Assembly (NCBI RefSeq): GCF_019448085.1 | Contig: NZ_JAGFNZ010000001.1 | Location: forward strand, 620,001-684,000 | Source: Caproiciproducens faecalis | GTDB lineage: Bacteria > Bacillota > Clostridia > Oscillospirales > Acutalibacteraceae | Direction of reading: 5' to 3' | DNA: 64,000 nucleotides | In this document: piece after piece, positions 16,817 to 25,235 of the stretch | How positions within the stretch are numbered: position 1 is the first letter of the stretch | Layout: each line of letters begins with the position of its first letter | The notes under the pieces: model-generated | Databases searched by the model: none | Told to the model about the DNA's origin: nothing | What the model saw: the letters and a program-made list of their open reading frames with translations, nothing else | Translations under genes and position numbers: made by a program

Positions 16817-17584
16817 ATGCAAAAAATTCTGACGGTTGAGCACGTTGAAAAATATTACGGCAATAAAGGCAATCTGACCAAAGCGGTAGACGACATCAGC
16901 TTTGAGGTGGAGAAAGGGGAATTCGTCGGCATCATGGGCGCGTCCGGCAGCGGAAAAACAACGCTTCTGAACTGCATTTCCACTATCGATTCCGCAACGG
17001 CGGGGCATATTGTCATCGACGGGATGGACATCACAAAGCTGAATTCCAGAAAGCTTTCCAAATTCCGCCGGGAGCAGCTTGGTTTTATCTTCCAGGATTT
17101 CAACCTGCTGGATACGCTGACCGCGTTCGAAAATATTGCGCTTGCGCTGACAATTGTAAAAACTCCGGTTGGGGAAATCGATGTCCGGGTGCATCAGGTG
17201 GCAAAAGAACTGGAAATTGAGGATGTGCTGAAAAAGTACCCCTATCAGATGTCGGGCGGGCAAAAGCAGCGTGTCGCCTCGGCCCGCGCCATCGTGACCC
17301 GCCCCGCCCTGATTCTGGCGGACGAACCGACGGGCGCGCTCGACTCAAAATCCTCCCGGATGCTGCTGGAAAGCTTTGAAACGCTTAACAGCAATCTGCA
17401 GGCGACCATCCTGATGGTGACGCACGATGCGTTTACCGCCAGCTACTGCCACAGGATTCTGTTTATCAAGGACGGCCGGATTTTCAATGAACTGGTGCGC
17501 GGCGAAGATACCCGCAGGCAGTTCTTTAATAAGATCATTGAAGTGGTGACCCTGCTCGGAGGTGACAATTCCAATGTTCTTTAA
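16817..17584 (+). CDS. ABC transporter ATP-binding protein, BceA-like
   Basis: The protein has 255 residues of the MacB/LolD-type ATPase family. Walker A is GASGSGKTTLLNCIS, the Q-loop FIFQDFNLLDTLTAFENIAL, the signature YQMSGGQKQRVASARAI and Walker B LILADEPTGALDSKS, with the H-loop MVTHDAFTASYC. It pairs with the following FtsX-type permease, whose gene begins inside its last codons. The two should remove or release cell-wall-active peptide antibiotics from their lipid targets and signal to the kinase. AAAAGGAG precedes the ATG. Confidence 0.92.
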   Translation: MQKILTVEHVEKYYGNKGNLTKAVDDISFEVEKGEFVGIMGASGSGKTTLLNCISTIDSATAGHIVIDGMDITKLNSRKLSKFRREQLGFIFQDFNLLDTLTAFENIALALTIVKTPVGEIDVRVHQVAKELEIEDVLKKYPYQMSGGQKQRVASARAIVTRPALILADEPTGALDSKSSRMLLESFETLNSNLQATILMVTHDAFTASYCHRILFIKDGRIFNELVRGEDTRRQFFNKIIEVVTLLGGDNSNVL

Positions 17585-19616
17585 ACTGGCTTTAAAAAAT
17601 GTTACCAAAAGCATCAGGGATTACACCATCTACTTTTTAACCATGACGTTCGGGGTATGCCTGTTCTATATGTTCAACTCCATCGACTCCCAGAAAGCCA
17701 TGCTCAATATCAGTGCCGTTCAGAATAAGTCGATGGAAATGCTGACCCAGTCTATCGGCTATGTTTCCATTTTCATTTCGGTCATTCTGGGCTTTTTAAT
17801 TGTGTACGCCAACCGCTTTTTAATTCGGAGGCGCAAAAAAGAACTCGGCATTTACATGACGCTTGGTATGGAAAAGGGTAAAATTTCGCGCATTGTCGTT
17901 CTGGAAACCTTTTTCATCGGCGTGTTTGCCCTTGCCATGGGTTTGGTGGTCGGCATTTTTGCTTCGCAGTGGCTCAGCGTTGTTACCGCCAAAATGTTTG
18001 AAGTCAGCATGAAGGCGTTTCAATTTACCTTTTCTTTCAATGCGTTTTATAAAACGCTGCTTTATTTTGGCATTATCTTTCTGATCGTTATGATTTTCAA
18101 TACCATTTCCATTTCCAAACTAAAGCTGATTGATTTACTGACAGACGGCAAAAAGAATGAAAAACTGAAAATTAAAAGGCTGTGGATTTCCGTCGTTCTG
18201 TTCCTTGTTTCCGTTGTCTGCCTTGGCGCGGCCTATTATTTCATTAATAAAAACGGAATGCTGGAAGTAAACGGAATGTTTACCGCATCGATTGTGTTGG
18301 GCTGCGTTGGCACGCTGCTGTTCTTTCTGTCGCTTTCGGGCTTTCTGCTGCGGGTGGTGCAGGCCAACAAACGCCTGTACTATAAAAATATGAATATGTT
18401 TATTCTGCGGCAGATCAACAGCAAGATCAATACGACTTTTGTTTCCATGTCGGTCATCTGCATCATGCTGCTGGTCACCATCGGAACCCTGTCAACCGGC
18501 ATGGGGCTGGCGGATGTTTTAACAAAGGGTGTGAAGGAATCCACGCCTTATGACCTCACTTTTTCCTATGAATACCAAAGGGATAACACAAAAACACCGA
18601 TCAACGATATCGCAAAGAAAATGGAGGATGACAAAATAGACCTCGGCCGTTACGCAAGGGAATACGCGCAGTTAAATTATTATTCTTCCGACCTGAAGTA
18701 CGGTGATTTTCACTTTGACGATTCACTGCTCCGGCAGTATTTTGGTTACGACCAGATCAAGTTGGTCAACAAGTACCCAATGCCGATTATTTCGCTGACC
18801 GACTATAACCGCGCCGCCAAAATGCAGGGCAAACCGGAGATTTCTCTCAAAGACGATGAATTTGCCGTAAACTGCACGCTTTACCAATTTCAGCCTGCGA
18901 TTGAGTCTTTCCTGAAAAACAGCGGCAAGATCGTTTTGAATGGCAAGCAGCTTACAACTGCGGGAAAAACTGCCTACCGCACCGCCCTGCAGACATCCAT
19001 GTCCCAGACAGATTCCGGTACGCTGATTGTGCCGGACGCGATGATAAACAGCCTTTCGCTTCAAACTGAAGTCCTCAACGTGAATTATAAAGTCGGTGTG
19101 AACGAGCAGGAGCTGCTGCAAAAGCTGGAAACAGTGTACAGCGAAGATGCTGTGGAAAGCGGAAAGATTGTGCGGCCCTATGATATGGAACTTTCCAGAG
19201 CTCTCATTTTTGAACAGGGGGCCGGATTAAAAACGGTAGTTTCCTATCTCGCGATTTATATTGGGCTGGTCTTTCTGATTACTAGCGCGGCGGTTCTTGC
19301 CCTGCAGCAGCTTTCAGAGGCTTCGGACAACGCGGAGCGCTATGGGCTGTTACAAAAGCTGGGCGCGGAGGAGAGCATGGTCAACCGCGCGCTGTTCAGC
19401 CAAATCGCCATTTATTTCTTCATTCCCCTTTCGCTGGCCATCGTCCACTCCTATGTGGGAATCAGGGTTGCGAACAATGTGGTACAGATGCTGGGGCATC
19501 TGGATATCATGGGCAATACCCTGTTTACCGCCATGATTTTCCTTGTGATTTACGGCGGATATTTTCTCGCAACTTATTTCGGCAGCAGGAGCATGATTCA
19601 TCAAAGGCAGAACTGA
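17574..19616 (+). CDS. ABC transporter permease, BceB-like (FtsX fold)
   Basis: The protein has 680 residues with about ten membrane helices. Four lie in the first 200 residues, followed by pairs around residues 205-265 and 285-320, and three near the C-terminus. A large extracellular domain of roughly 210 residues (about 325-535) is the family hallmark thought to contact the peptide antibiotic or its lipid target. ATG 17574 is chosen because GGAGGTGA lies eight bases upstream inside the ATPase gene; overlap is 11 bp. FFKLALKNVTKSIRDYTIYF is the typical N-terminus. The drug specificity cannot be read from the sequence. Confidence 0.9.
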   Translation: MFFKLALKNVTKSIRDYTIYFLTMTFGVCLFYMFNSIDSQKAMLNISAVQNKSMEMLTQSIGYVSIFISVILGFLIVYANRFLIRRRKKELGIYMTLGMEKGKISRIVVLETFFIGVFALAMGLVVGIFASQWLSVVTAKMFEVSMKAFQFTFSFNAFYKTLLYFGIIFLIVMIFNTISISKLKLIDLLTDGKKNEKLKIKRLWISVVLFLVSVVCLGAAYYFINKNGMLEVNGMFTASIVLGCVGTLLFFLSLSGFLLRVVQANKRLYYKNMNMFILRQINSKINTTFVSMSVICIMLLVTIGTLSTGMGLADVLTKGVKESTPYDLTFSYEYQRDNTKTPINDIAKKMEDDKIDLGRYAREYAQLNYYSSDLKYGDFHFDDSLLRQYFGYDQIKLVNKYPMPIISLTDYNRAAKMQGKPEISLKDDEFAVNCTLYQFQPAIESFLKNSGKIVLNGKQLTTAGKTAYRTALQTSMSQTDSGTLIVPDAMINSLSLQTEVLNVNYKVGVNEQELLQKLETVYSEDAVESGKIVRPYDMELSRALIFEQGAGLKTVVSYLAIYIGLVFLITSAAVLALQQLSEASDNAERYGLLQKLGAEESMVNRALFSQIAIYFFIPLSLAIVHSYVGIRVANNVVQMLGHLDIMGNTLFTAMIFLVIYGGYFLATYFGSRSMIHQRQN

Positions 19617-19697
19617 TATGATTATTATTTTATTTATCAAACTGCTGCTGATGTATTTTCTTTCCTGGTGTGGAAGATTATTTTAAGCCTTTCTTTT

Positions 19698-19733
19698 CAG
19701 CCGCCGGCTATTTTGCCGGCGGCTGTTGTCTTT
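19698..19733 (+). terminator. Terminator of the Bce-type operon
   Basis: The 11-bp arms cagccgccggc (19698-19708) and gccggcggctg (19715-19725) are followed by a T-rich tail. Confidence 0.8.
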
Positions 19734-19785
19734 GTCCACAAAAGAATATATAATAAAATTACTAAATTTTGACTGAGGAAACACT

Positions 19786-20499
19786 ATGCTGAATGATTTT
19801 GTATACACCGATTATCCTTCTCTTGCCCGGCACCTGCAGTCGCTGGCCGACGAGCCATACCGCAAAATGCAGTATAAAATTGTCCCCGGGGTGGAGCATA
19901 TCCTTGGCGTGCGCGTGCCCAAACTGCGTGCGCTGGCCAAACAGATTGTGAAAGGCGGTTGGCGCGCCTGCCTTGCCGACCTGCGGGACGCCTCCATGGA
20001 AGAAATCATGCTGCGCGGGTTTATTATCGGCTACGCTAAAATGGAGCAGGACGAACTTTTTGCTTTGATTGCGGACTTTGTACCGAGAATTAACTGCTGG
20101 GCGGTGTGCGACGGCTTTTGCTCCACTCTGAAAGCGGCCGCGCAGGACCGGGAAAGGCTCTTCGCCTTTTTGCAGCCGTATCTGCAAAGCAGCAGGGAAT
20201 ACGAGCTGCGCTTTGCCGTGATTATGCTGATGGACTATTTTATCACCGATGATTCTATCGATGCGGTTTTGAAAATTTACTACAGGGTGCGTCATGACGG
20301 ATATTATGTTAAAATGGGCGTGGCGTGGGCGCTGTCCGTCTGCTTTGTAAAATATCCCGAACAGACCATGGATTGCCTGAAAACGGGCGGTCTGGACGAC
20401 TGGACATACAACAAAACGCTGCAGAAAATCGTGGAATCCTTCCGTGTGGACGACGAAACCAAGGCGGTCGTCCGGGGGATGAAACGCAGGGCGAAATAA
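19786..20499 (+). CDS. AlkD-like DNA alkylation repair / HEAT-repeat protein
   Basis: The protein has 237 residues, nearly all helical HEAT-like repeats. MQYKIVPGVEHILGVRVPKLR, EEIMLRGFIIGYAK, and NCWAVCDGFCSTLK match the AlkC/AlkD family, in which Trp and Asp residues in these positions contact DNA holding a positively charged alkylated base. Enzymes of the family are DNA glycosylases for N3/N7-alkylpurines. This clostridial subgroup is less studied, so glycosylase activity is inferred. TGAGGA precedes the ATG. The next gene starts directly after the stop. Confidence 0.85.
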   Translation: MLNDFVYTDYPSLARHLQSLADEPYRKMQYKIVPGVEHILGVRVPKLRALAKQIVKGGWRACLADLRDASMEEIMLRGFIIGYAKMEQDELFALIADFVPRINCWAVCDGFCSTLKAAAQDRERLFAFLQPYLQSSREYELRFAVIMLMDYFITDDSIDAVLKIYYRVRHDGYYVKMGVAWALSVCFVKYPEQTMDCLKTGGLDDWTYNKTLQKIVESFRVDDETKAVVRGMKRRAK

Positions 20500-21165
20500 A
20501 TGGAATATCAGCTGACCCGTTCCCGGCGCAAAACCATTGCCATCTGTATTGACCGGGACGGCAACGTAACCGTTCGTGCCCCGCTAAAGGCCGGCGGGGC
20601 ATTCATCGATCGCTTTATCACCGAAAAACAGGCATGGATCGAAGAAAAATCCGCACAGATGGCGGCAAACGCGCAGTCCCGGCGGGAATTCAGCGTTTCC
20701 CCCGGTTCGACACTTCCTCTGATGGGGAAGGAGTATCCGGTGCTGTCCGGTGAACGCGTCGCCTTTGACGGTGTATCCTTCTACCTGCCGGAAGAAGCTT
20801 TTGATACCCTGAAACCGAAGCTGATCTGCCTGTACCAGTCGATTGCGCGGGATTTCCTTTCCCGCAGGACGGATTTTTTTGCAAAGCAAACCGGCTTTCA
20901 GCCGACCGGTGTGCGGATTGGCTCAGCCCGTACCAGCTGGGGTTCCTGTTCCGGGAAAAACCATCTGAGCTATTCGTGGAAGCTGATTCTGGTACCTCCG
21001 GAGCAGATCGACTATGTGATTGTCCACGAGCTGGCGCATACCGTCGAGCATAATCATTCGCCGCGCTTTTGGGCGCTGGTAGGGCAGATACTGCCGGATT
21101 ATCAGCTGCGGCGAAAACAGCTGAAGCTGTCCGCACTGGAACTGCAGAAACAGGGTTGGGATTAA
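20500..21165 (+). CDS. YgjP-like metallopeptidase-fold protein (DUF45)
   Basis: The protein has 221 residues. A zinc-peptidase motif VIVHELAHTVEHNHSPRFW (HExxH plus a later His) lies near residue 175. RIGSARTSWGSCSGKNHLSYSW before it is the family signature. The N-terminal part (YQLTRSRRKTIAICIDRDG) is the usual beta-rich cap. Members are described as M48-like or SprT-related metallopeptidases and are often cytosolic; the substrate is unknown. It starts on the base after the alkD-like stop, so the two are translationally linked. Confidence 0.88.
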   Translation: MEYQLTRSRRKTIAICIDRDGNVTVRAPLKAGGAFIDRFITEKQAWIEEKSAQMAANAQSRREFSVSPGSTLPLMGKEYPVLSGERVAFDGVSFYLPEEAFDTLKPKLICLYQSIARDFLSRRTDFFAKQTGFQPTGVRIGSARTSWGSCSGKNHLSYSWKLILVPPEQIDYVIVHELAHTVEHNHSPRFWALVGQILPDYQLRRKQLKLSALELQKQGWD

Positions 21166-21238
21166 CGCAGCCCGTTGATTTCGCATAAACCGCTTTGTAA
21201 GGGGAACATTGAACATTAAAAAGAATAGAGGGTATTTT

Positions 21239-22474
21239 ATGATTAAAGAGGAAATCTTGCGTAAATATGCGCGTCTGGCGGTCTGCATGGGGGTTGCTGT
21301 GCAGCCGGGGCAGCTGCTGGTTCTTACGTCATCTGTCGAGTGCGCGTATTTTACCAGGCTGTGCGTAGAGGAAGCGTACAAAGCAGGCGCCGGGGAAGTG
21401 CTCGTCCTTTGGAACGATGAGGCTGTCACGAAACTTGCGTTCCAGAATGAAAGCACCGAAACACTGTCCCGCATTGCCCCGTGGAAAATTGAACAGAAGA
21501 AGAACTGCATCGACCAAAAATGCTGTTTCCTGTACGTCGAGTCGGCGACTCCCGGTCTTCTGGCAGAAATCGACGGAAAGAAGCTTCAAACAGTCCGCAT
21601 GGCGAAAGAAACCGCGTTTGAACCGTTTGAGTATTATACGGTGGCGAACTATGGTCAATGGTCCATTGTTGCAATCCCCACCGTTCCGTGGGCGAAAAAG
21701 GTCTTTCCGGAGCTCAGCGATGAAAAGGCTCTGGAAGCTTTGTGGAACGCGGTTCTTACCAGTGTCCGGGTTTCGCAGGACAACGACCCGGTCACCGAGT
21801 GGCAGCGGCACAATGAAGAGCTGCAGCATCACTGCGACTTAATGAACGGATTCCGCTTTCAATCCCTTCATTTTAAAAACGGACTGGGAACGGATCTGAC
21901 GGTCGGGTTAATCAAAGACCATATCTGGGCCGGCGGCTGCGACAAGGCGAAAAACGGCGCGGTTTTCAATCCGAATATGCCGACCGAGGAAGTCTTTACC
22001 ATGCCGGATAAATATCGGGTGGACGGCCGCGTATACGCCACAAAGCCGCTCAGCTATCAAGGGAAACTGATAGAAAATTTCTATCTTGATTTTCAGGATG
22101 GAAAGGTTGTGAGTTTTCACGCGGAAAAAGAGGAAGATACCTTGAAAAACCTTGTTGGGTTTGACGAGGGCAGCAGCTACCTTGGAGAGGTGGCGCTGAT
22201 TCCGCATGATTCGCCGATTTCACGTCTGGGGATTCTTTTTTTGAACACACTCTTTGACGAAAACGCTTCCTGCCATCTGGCATTGGGGGCGTCTTACCCG
22301 GACAACTTGAAAAACGGTACGGAGCTGAAGCGGGAGGAACTGGACAGGCTTGGTTCCAATTATTCCAAAATCCACTGCGATTTTATGTTTGGCAGCGCGG
22401 ACATGGAGATTACCGGCACCACATGGGACGGCAAACAGGTCGGCGTATTTCACAGCGGAAATTTTGTTCTATAA
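21239..22474 (+). CDS. M29-family aminopeptidase (AmpS/PepS type)
   Basis: The protein has 411 residues. Family features are the N-terminal KEEILRKYARLAVCMGVAVQPGQ, then VAIPTVPWAKKVFP and the metal ligands in MPTEEVFTMPDKYRVDG, YLGEVALIPHDSPIS, LGASYPDN and HCDFMFGSADMEITG. It releases N-terminal amino acids from peptides in the cytosol using two divalent metal ions. ATG 21239 is chosen for AGAGGG six bases upstream over an in-frame ATG ten codons earlier. It is followed by a terminator and precedes the first feo operon. Confidence 0.9.
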   Translation: MIKEEILRKYARLAVCMGVAVQPGQLLVLTSSVECAYFTRLCVEEAYKAGAGEVLVLWNDEAVTKLAFQNESTETLSRIAPWKIEQKKNCIDQKCCFLYVESATPGLLAEIDGKKLQTVRMAKETAFEPFEYYTVANYGQWSIVAIPTVPWAKKVFPELSDEKALEALWNAVLTSVRVSQDNDPVTEWQRHNEELQHHCDLMNGFRFQSLHFKNGLGTDLTVGLIKDHIWAGGCDKAKNGAVFNPNMPTEEVFTMPDKYRVDGRVYATKPLSYQGKLIENFYLDFQDGKVVSFHAEKEEDTLKNLVGFDEGSSYLGEVALIPHDSPISRLGILFLNTLFDENASCHLALGASYPDNLKNGTELKREELDRLGSNYSKIHCDFMFGSADMEITGTTWDGKQVGVFHSGNFVL

Positions 22475-22487
22475 CAGATGAGAAAAG

Positions 22488-22515
22488 GCGGCTCGCTTTT
22501 GCGGCCGCTTTTTTT
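22488..22515 (+). terminator. Terminator after the M29 aminopeptidase gene
   Basis: The stem gcggc (22488-22492) with gccgc (22504-22508) is short but followed by seven T. Confidence 0.6.
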
Positions 22516-22592
22516 ACGGTTGAGAGAAAAAATCAGAAAAAGAATTTTAAAAGCGGCGTTCAAAAAATATTTGACAATTAGTCACGGCTTAC

Positions 22593-22621
22593 TTGACAAA
22601 GCCTGCCGGGTAGACTAAAAT
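22593..22621 (+). promoter_or_regulatory. Sigma-A promoter of the first feoAB operon
   Basis: TTGACA (22593-22598) and TAAAAT (22616-22621) have a 17-bp spacer. Another TTGACA at 22571 has no partner. The start point should fall inside the palindrome at 22622-22651. Confidence 0.65.
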
Positions 22622-22651
22622 ATAATGTGTTAGCAGAGGCTAACACATTAT
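22622..22651. promoter_or_regulatory. 30-bp palindrome at the feoAB transcription start, likely metalloregulator operator
   Basis: The perfect 13-bp arms ataatgtgttagc (22622-22634) and gctaacacattat (22639-22651) enclose agag. The inner GTTAGC/GCTAAC halves resemble DtxR/IdeR-type sites more than a Fur box. Its place over the start point fits iron-dependent repression. The regulator is not in the window. Confidence 0.6.
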
Positions 22652-22699
22652 GCTTGAGGTGTATGATAACGAAATAAAAATCAGATGATGGAGGCTCTT

Positions 22700-22933
22700 A
22701 TGACCTTAGATGAACTGAAAATCGGCCATAAATCAAAGATTATTGAAGTGGGAGGCGAGGGCGCACTGCGGCGCAGACTGCTGGATATGGGATTAACTCC
22801 CCACACAGAAGTTATGGTACGAAAGGTTGCACCGATGGGGGATCCGATTGAAATCCATCTTCGGGGCTACGAACTGACCATTCGAATTGACGATGCAAAA
22901 AAGATTGAAGTGGAAGGGACGTTAGACCGATGA
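22700..22933 (+). CDS. feoA: FeoA ferrous iron transport accessory protein
   Basis: The protein has 77 residues with an SH3-like fold. LDELKIGHKSKIIEVGGEG, RRRLLDMGLTPHTEVMVRKV and IEIHLRGYELTIRIDDAKKI are the family pattern. FeoA is a small cytosolic partner thought to regulate FeoB. ATG 22700 is chosen because ATGGAGG lies just upstream; the ATG codons at 22685-22688 would precede that site. The stop overlaps the feoB start by 4 bp (22930-22933). Confidence 0.93.
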   Translation: MTLDELKIGHKSKIIEVGGEGALRRRLLDMGLTPHTEVMVRKVAPMGDPIEIHLRGYELTIRIDDAKKIEVEGTLDR

Positions 22934-24936
22934 TTTTTGCGCTTGCCGGCAATCAGAACTGCGGAAAAACAACGCTGTTCAACCAGCTCACCGGTTCCAA
23001 CCAGCATGTGGGCAATTTTCCGGGGGTAACGGTTGAGCGAAAGGACGGGGTGATCCGCGGCCACCACGACGTAACGGTGGTGGATCTTCCGGGTATCTAT
23101 TCCCTTTCCCCCTATACCAGTGAAGAGATTGTCACCCGTGATTTTTTACTGAACAATCATCCCGACGGGATTATCAATATTGTGGACGCTACAAACATAG
23201 AACGAAATCTTTATCTTAGTATGCAGCTGATTGAGCTGAACCTTCCGATGGTTATTGCTTTGAACATGATGGATGAGGTCCGCGCCAATGACGGGACCAT
23301 TATTATAGAGAAATTCCAAAAAGAACTGGGCGTGCCGGTCGTTCCCATTTCCGCAAGCAAAAATGAGGGGATTGACGAATTGATCGAAACGGCAATCAGC
23401 ACTGCCGGAGCAAAACAAAAACCCAAACGCCAGGACTTTTGCACCGGCGCAGTACATAGGGCCATTCATTCCGTTGCCCATCTGGTGGAGGATCACGCGG
23501 AGCGGATTGGTGTGCCGCCGCGATTCGCGGCAACAAAGCTGGTCGAGGGCGACGCCCCCATGATGAATGCGCTTAGCCTATCGGAAAACGAAAAAGACAT
23601 GGTGGGTCACAGCGTGACGGAAATGGAGAGCGAGCTTGGTACCGACCGGGAAGCAGCCCTTGCGGATATGCGCTACACATTTATCGAGGGGCTGTGTAAG
23701 GATACCGTTGTGAAAATGGGGGAATCCAAAGAACACCGGCGAAGTGTTGCCATTGACAACATTCTCACTCATAAGTATTTAGCAATACCGATTTTTCTTG
23801 CCATTATGATGCTGGTTTTTTATCTGACCTTCGGGGTGATCGGCAGTGCGTTGAGCGATCTTCTTTCTTTCGTAATTGACTTTGTCACCGGAGCGGCCAG
23901 TGCAGGTCTGACCGCGTACGGTATTAACCCGGTCGTACATTCCCTGCTGATCGACGGGGTGTTTGCCGGTGTGGGAAGCGTACTTTCGTTTTTACCCATC
24001 ATTGTGGTGCTGTTCTTTTTCCTCTCTATTCTGGAGGACAGCGGTTACATGGCCAGGGTGGCCTTTGTCATGGATAAGCTCCTGCGTAAAATCGGACTTT
24101 CCGGCCGCAGCTTTGTGCCGATGCTGATCGGCTTCGGCTGTTCCGTCCCGGCCATCATGGCGACCCGTACTCTTTCCAGTGAGCGTGACCGCAAGATGAC
24201 CATCCTGTTAACGCCGTTCATGAGCTGCAGCGCCAAGCTCCCGATTTACGCAATGTTTACCGTTGCCTTTTTCCCCAAGCATCGCGCGCTGGTGATGATC
24301 GCGCTTTATGTAACCGGAATTGTAATTGGAATTATCAGCGGACTGATTCTGAAAAGCACGATTTTCCACGGAAAACCGGTGCCCTTCGTTATGGAACTGC
24401 CCAATTATCGCTTCCCCAGTGCGAAAAGCGTAGCGCTTTTGATGTGGGATAAAGCCAAAGATTTTCTGATGCGCGCATTTACCGTGATTTTTGTGGCAAC
24501 CATTATCATCTGGTTTCTTCAGACTTTTGACACGCGCTTCAACGTGGTGGCCACGAGTGCCGACAGTATGCTCGCCGGAATCGGTAAGTTGATTGCGCCG
24601 CTGTTTGCTCCGCTGGGTTTTACCGACTGGCGTGTTTCCACCGCTCTTATCACCGGATTTACCGCAAAGGAAGCGGTCGTCAGCACACTGGCGGTTCTGA
24701 CCGGAACCAGCGTTTCCAATCTGCCGGCCGCGCTGGCTCAGCTTTTTACTCCGCTGACCGCGTGGTCATATCTGACGTTTACTCTGCTTTATACGCCCTG
24801 TGTGGCGGCAATCAGCGCCGTCCGGCGTGAAATGAACAGTACCAAAAATGCGGTGGCCATGGTGTTTTATCAGACAGGCGTTGCCTGGATCGTAGCATTT
24901 TTGGTTTATCATATTGGCCTTTTGATTTTCCATTAA
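22930..24936 (+). CDS. feoB: FeoB ferrous iron transporter (first copy)
   Basis: Fe(II) uptake across the membrane with an N-terminal GTPase domain. The protein has 668 residues. The G motifs are GNQNCGKTTLFNQLTGS (G1), VTVERKDG (switch I), DLPGIYSLSPYTSEE (G3) and NMMD (G4). The helical G-domain region runs to about residue 270. The membrane part carries two Gate segments with LIGFGCSVPAIMATRTL and TAKEAVVSTLAVL, including the conserved cysteine. It overlaps feoA and is followed by a Cys-rich FeoB partner, so this is a full Feo unit under the operator-like palindrome at 22622. Confidence 0.95.
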   Translation: MIFALAGNQNCGKTTLFNQLTGSNQHVGNFPGVTVERKDGVIRGHHDVTVVDLPGIYSLSPYTSEEIVTRDFLLNNHPDGIINIVDATNIERNLYLSMQLIELNLPMVIALNMMDEVRANDGTIIIEKFQKELGVPVVPISASKNEGIDELIETAISTAGAKQKPKRQDFCTGAVHRAIHSVAHLVEDHAERIGVPPRFAATKLVEGDAPMMNALSLSENEKDMVGHSVTEMESELGTDREAALADMRYTFIEGLCKDTVVKMGESKEHRRSVAIDNILTHKYLAIPIFLAIMMLVFYLTFGVIGSALSDLLSFVIDFVTGAASAGLTAYGINPVVHSLLIDGVFAGVGSVLSFLPIIVVLFFFLSILEDSGYMARVAFVMDKLLRKIGLSGRSFVPMLIGFGCSVPAIMATRTLSSERDRKMTILLTPFMSCSAKLPIYAMFTVAFFPKHRALVMIALYVTGIVIGIISGLILKSTIFHGKPVPFVMELPNYRFPSAKSVALLMWDKAKDFLMRAFTVIFVATIIIWFLQTFDTRFNVVATSADSMLAGIGKLIAPLFAPLGFTDWRVSTALITGFTAKEAVVSTLAVLTGTSVSNLPAALAQLFTPLTAWSYLTFTLLYTPCVAAISAVRREMNSTKNAVAMVFYQTGVAWIVAFLVYHIGLLIFH

Positions 24937-24952
24937 CGGGGAAAGGAGCTTT

Positions 24953-25102
24953 ATGCAGCCGATTGATTATGGGATCCTTGTGGTGGTTGTAATCCTGCTG
25001 GTGCTTGCTGTCCGGTATGCTTACCGGCACAGAAACGAATGTTGCGGAAATTGCAGCGGCTGTTCTTCCTGTCACGCATGCAGCAAAAAGAATAAGAAAT
25101 AG
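24953..25102 (+). CDS. FeoB-associated Cys-rich membrane protein
   Basis: The protein has 49 residues. One membrane helix (ILVVVVILLVLAVRYAY) is followed by a cytosolic tail with seven cysteines (ECCGNCSGCSSCHACSKK). Small proteins of this shape are found right after feoB in Clostridia and are thought to bind or pass iron, by analogy to FeoC. AAGGAG precedes ATG 24953, 17 bp after feoB. Confidence 0.85.
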   Translation: MQPIDYGILVVVVILLVLAVRYAYRHRNECCGNCSGCSSCHACSKKNKK

Positions 25103-25108
25103 GGATTC

Positions 25109-25147
25109 ATCTCTCTTGTGTCTTACGGCAGAAGAGAGATTTTTCTT
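25109..25147 (+). terminator. Terminator of the first feo operon
   Basis: The arms atctctctt (25109-25117) and aagagagat (25132-25140) are followed by TTTT and further T residues. Confidence 0.7.
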
Positions 25148-25235
25148 TCTAAGATACTATTCAAATGCGGCGCGCTGTGATAGAATAGAAACGCTGCAAA
25201 ATGGCAGGCAAAAATGTATGGGGAGATAATAATAT

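Noticed and set aside
19618-19686. A 22-codon hydrophobic ORF after the BceB-like gene
   Set aside because: Weak ribosome binding site, no conserved features, and its stop lies just before the terminator; probably chance.
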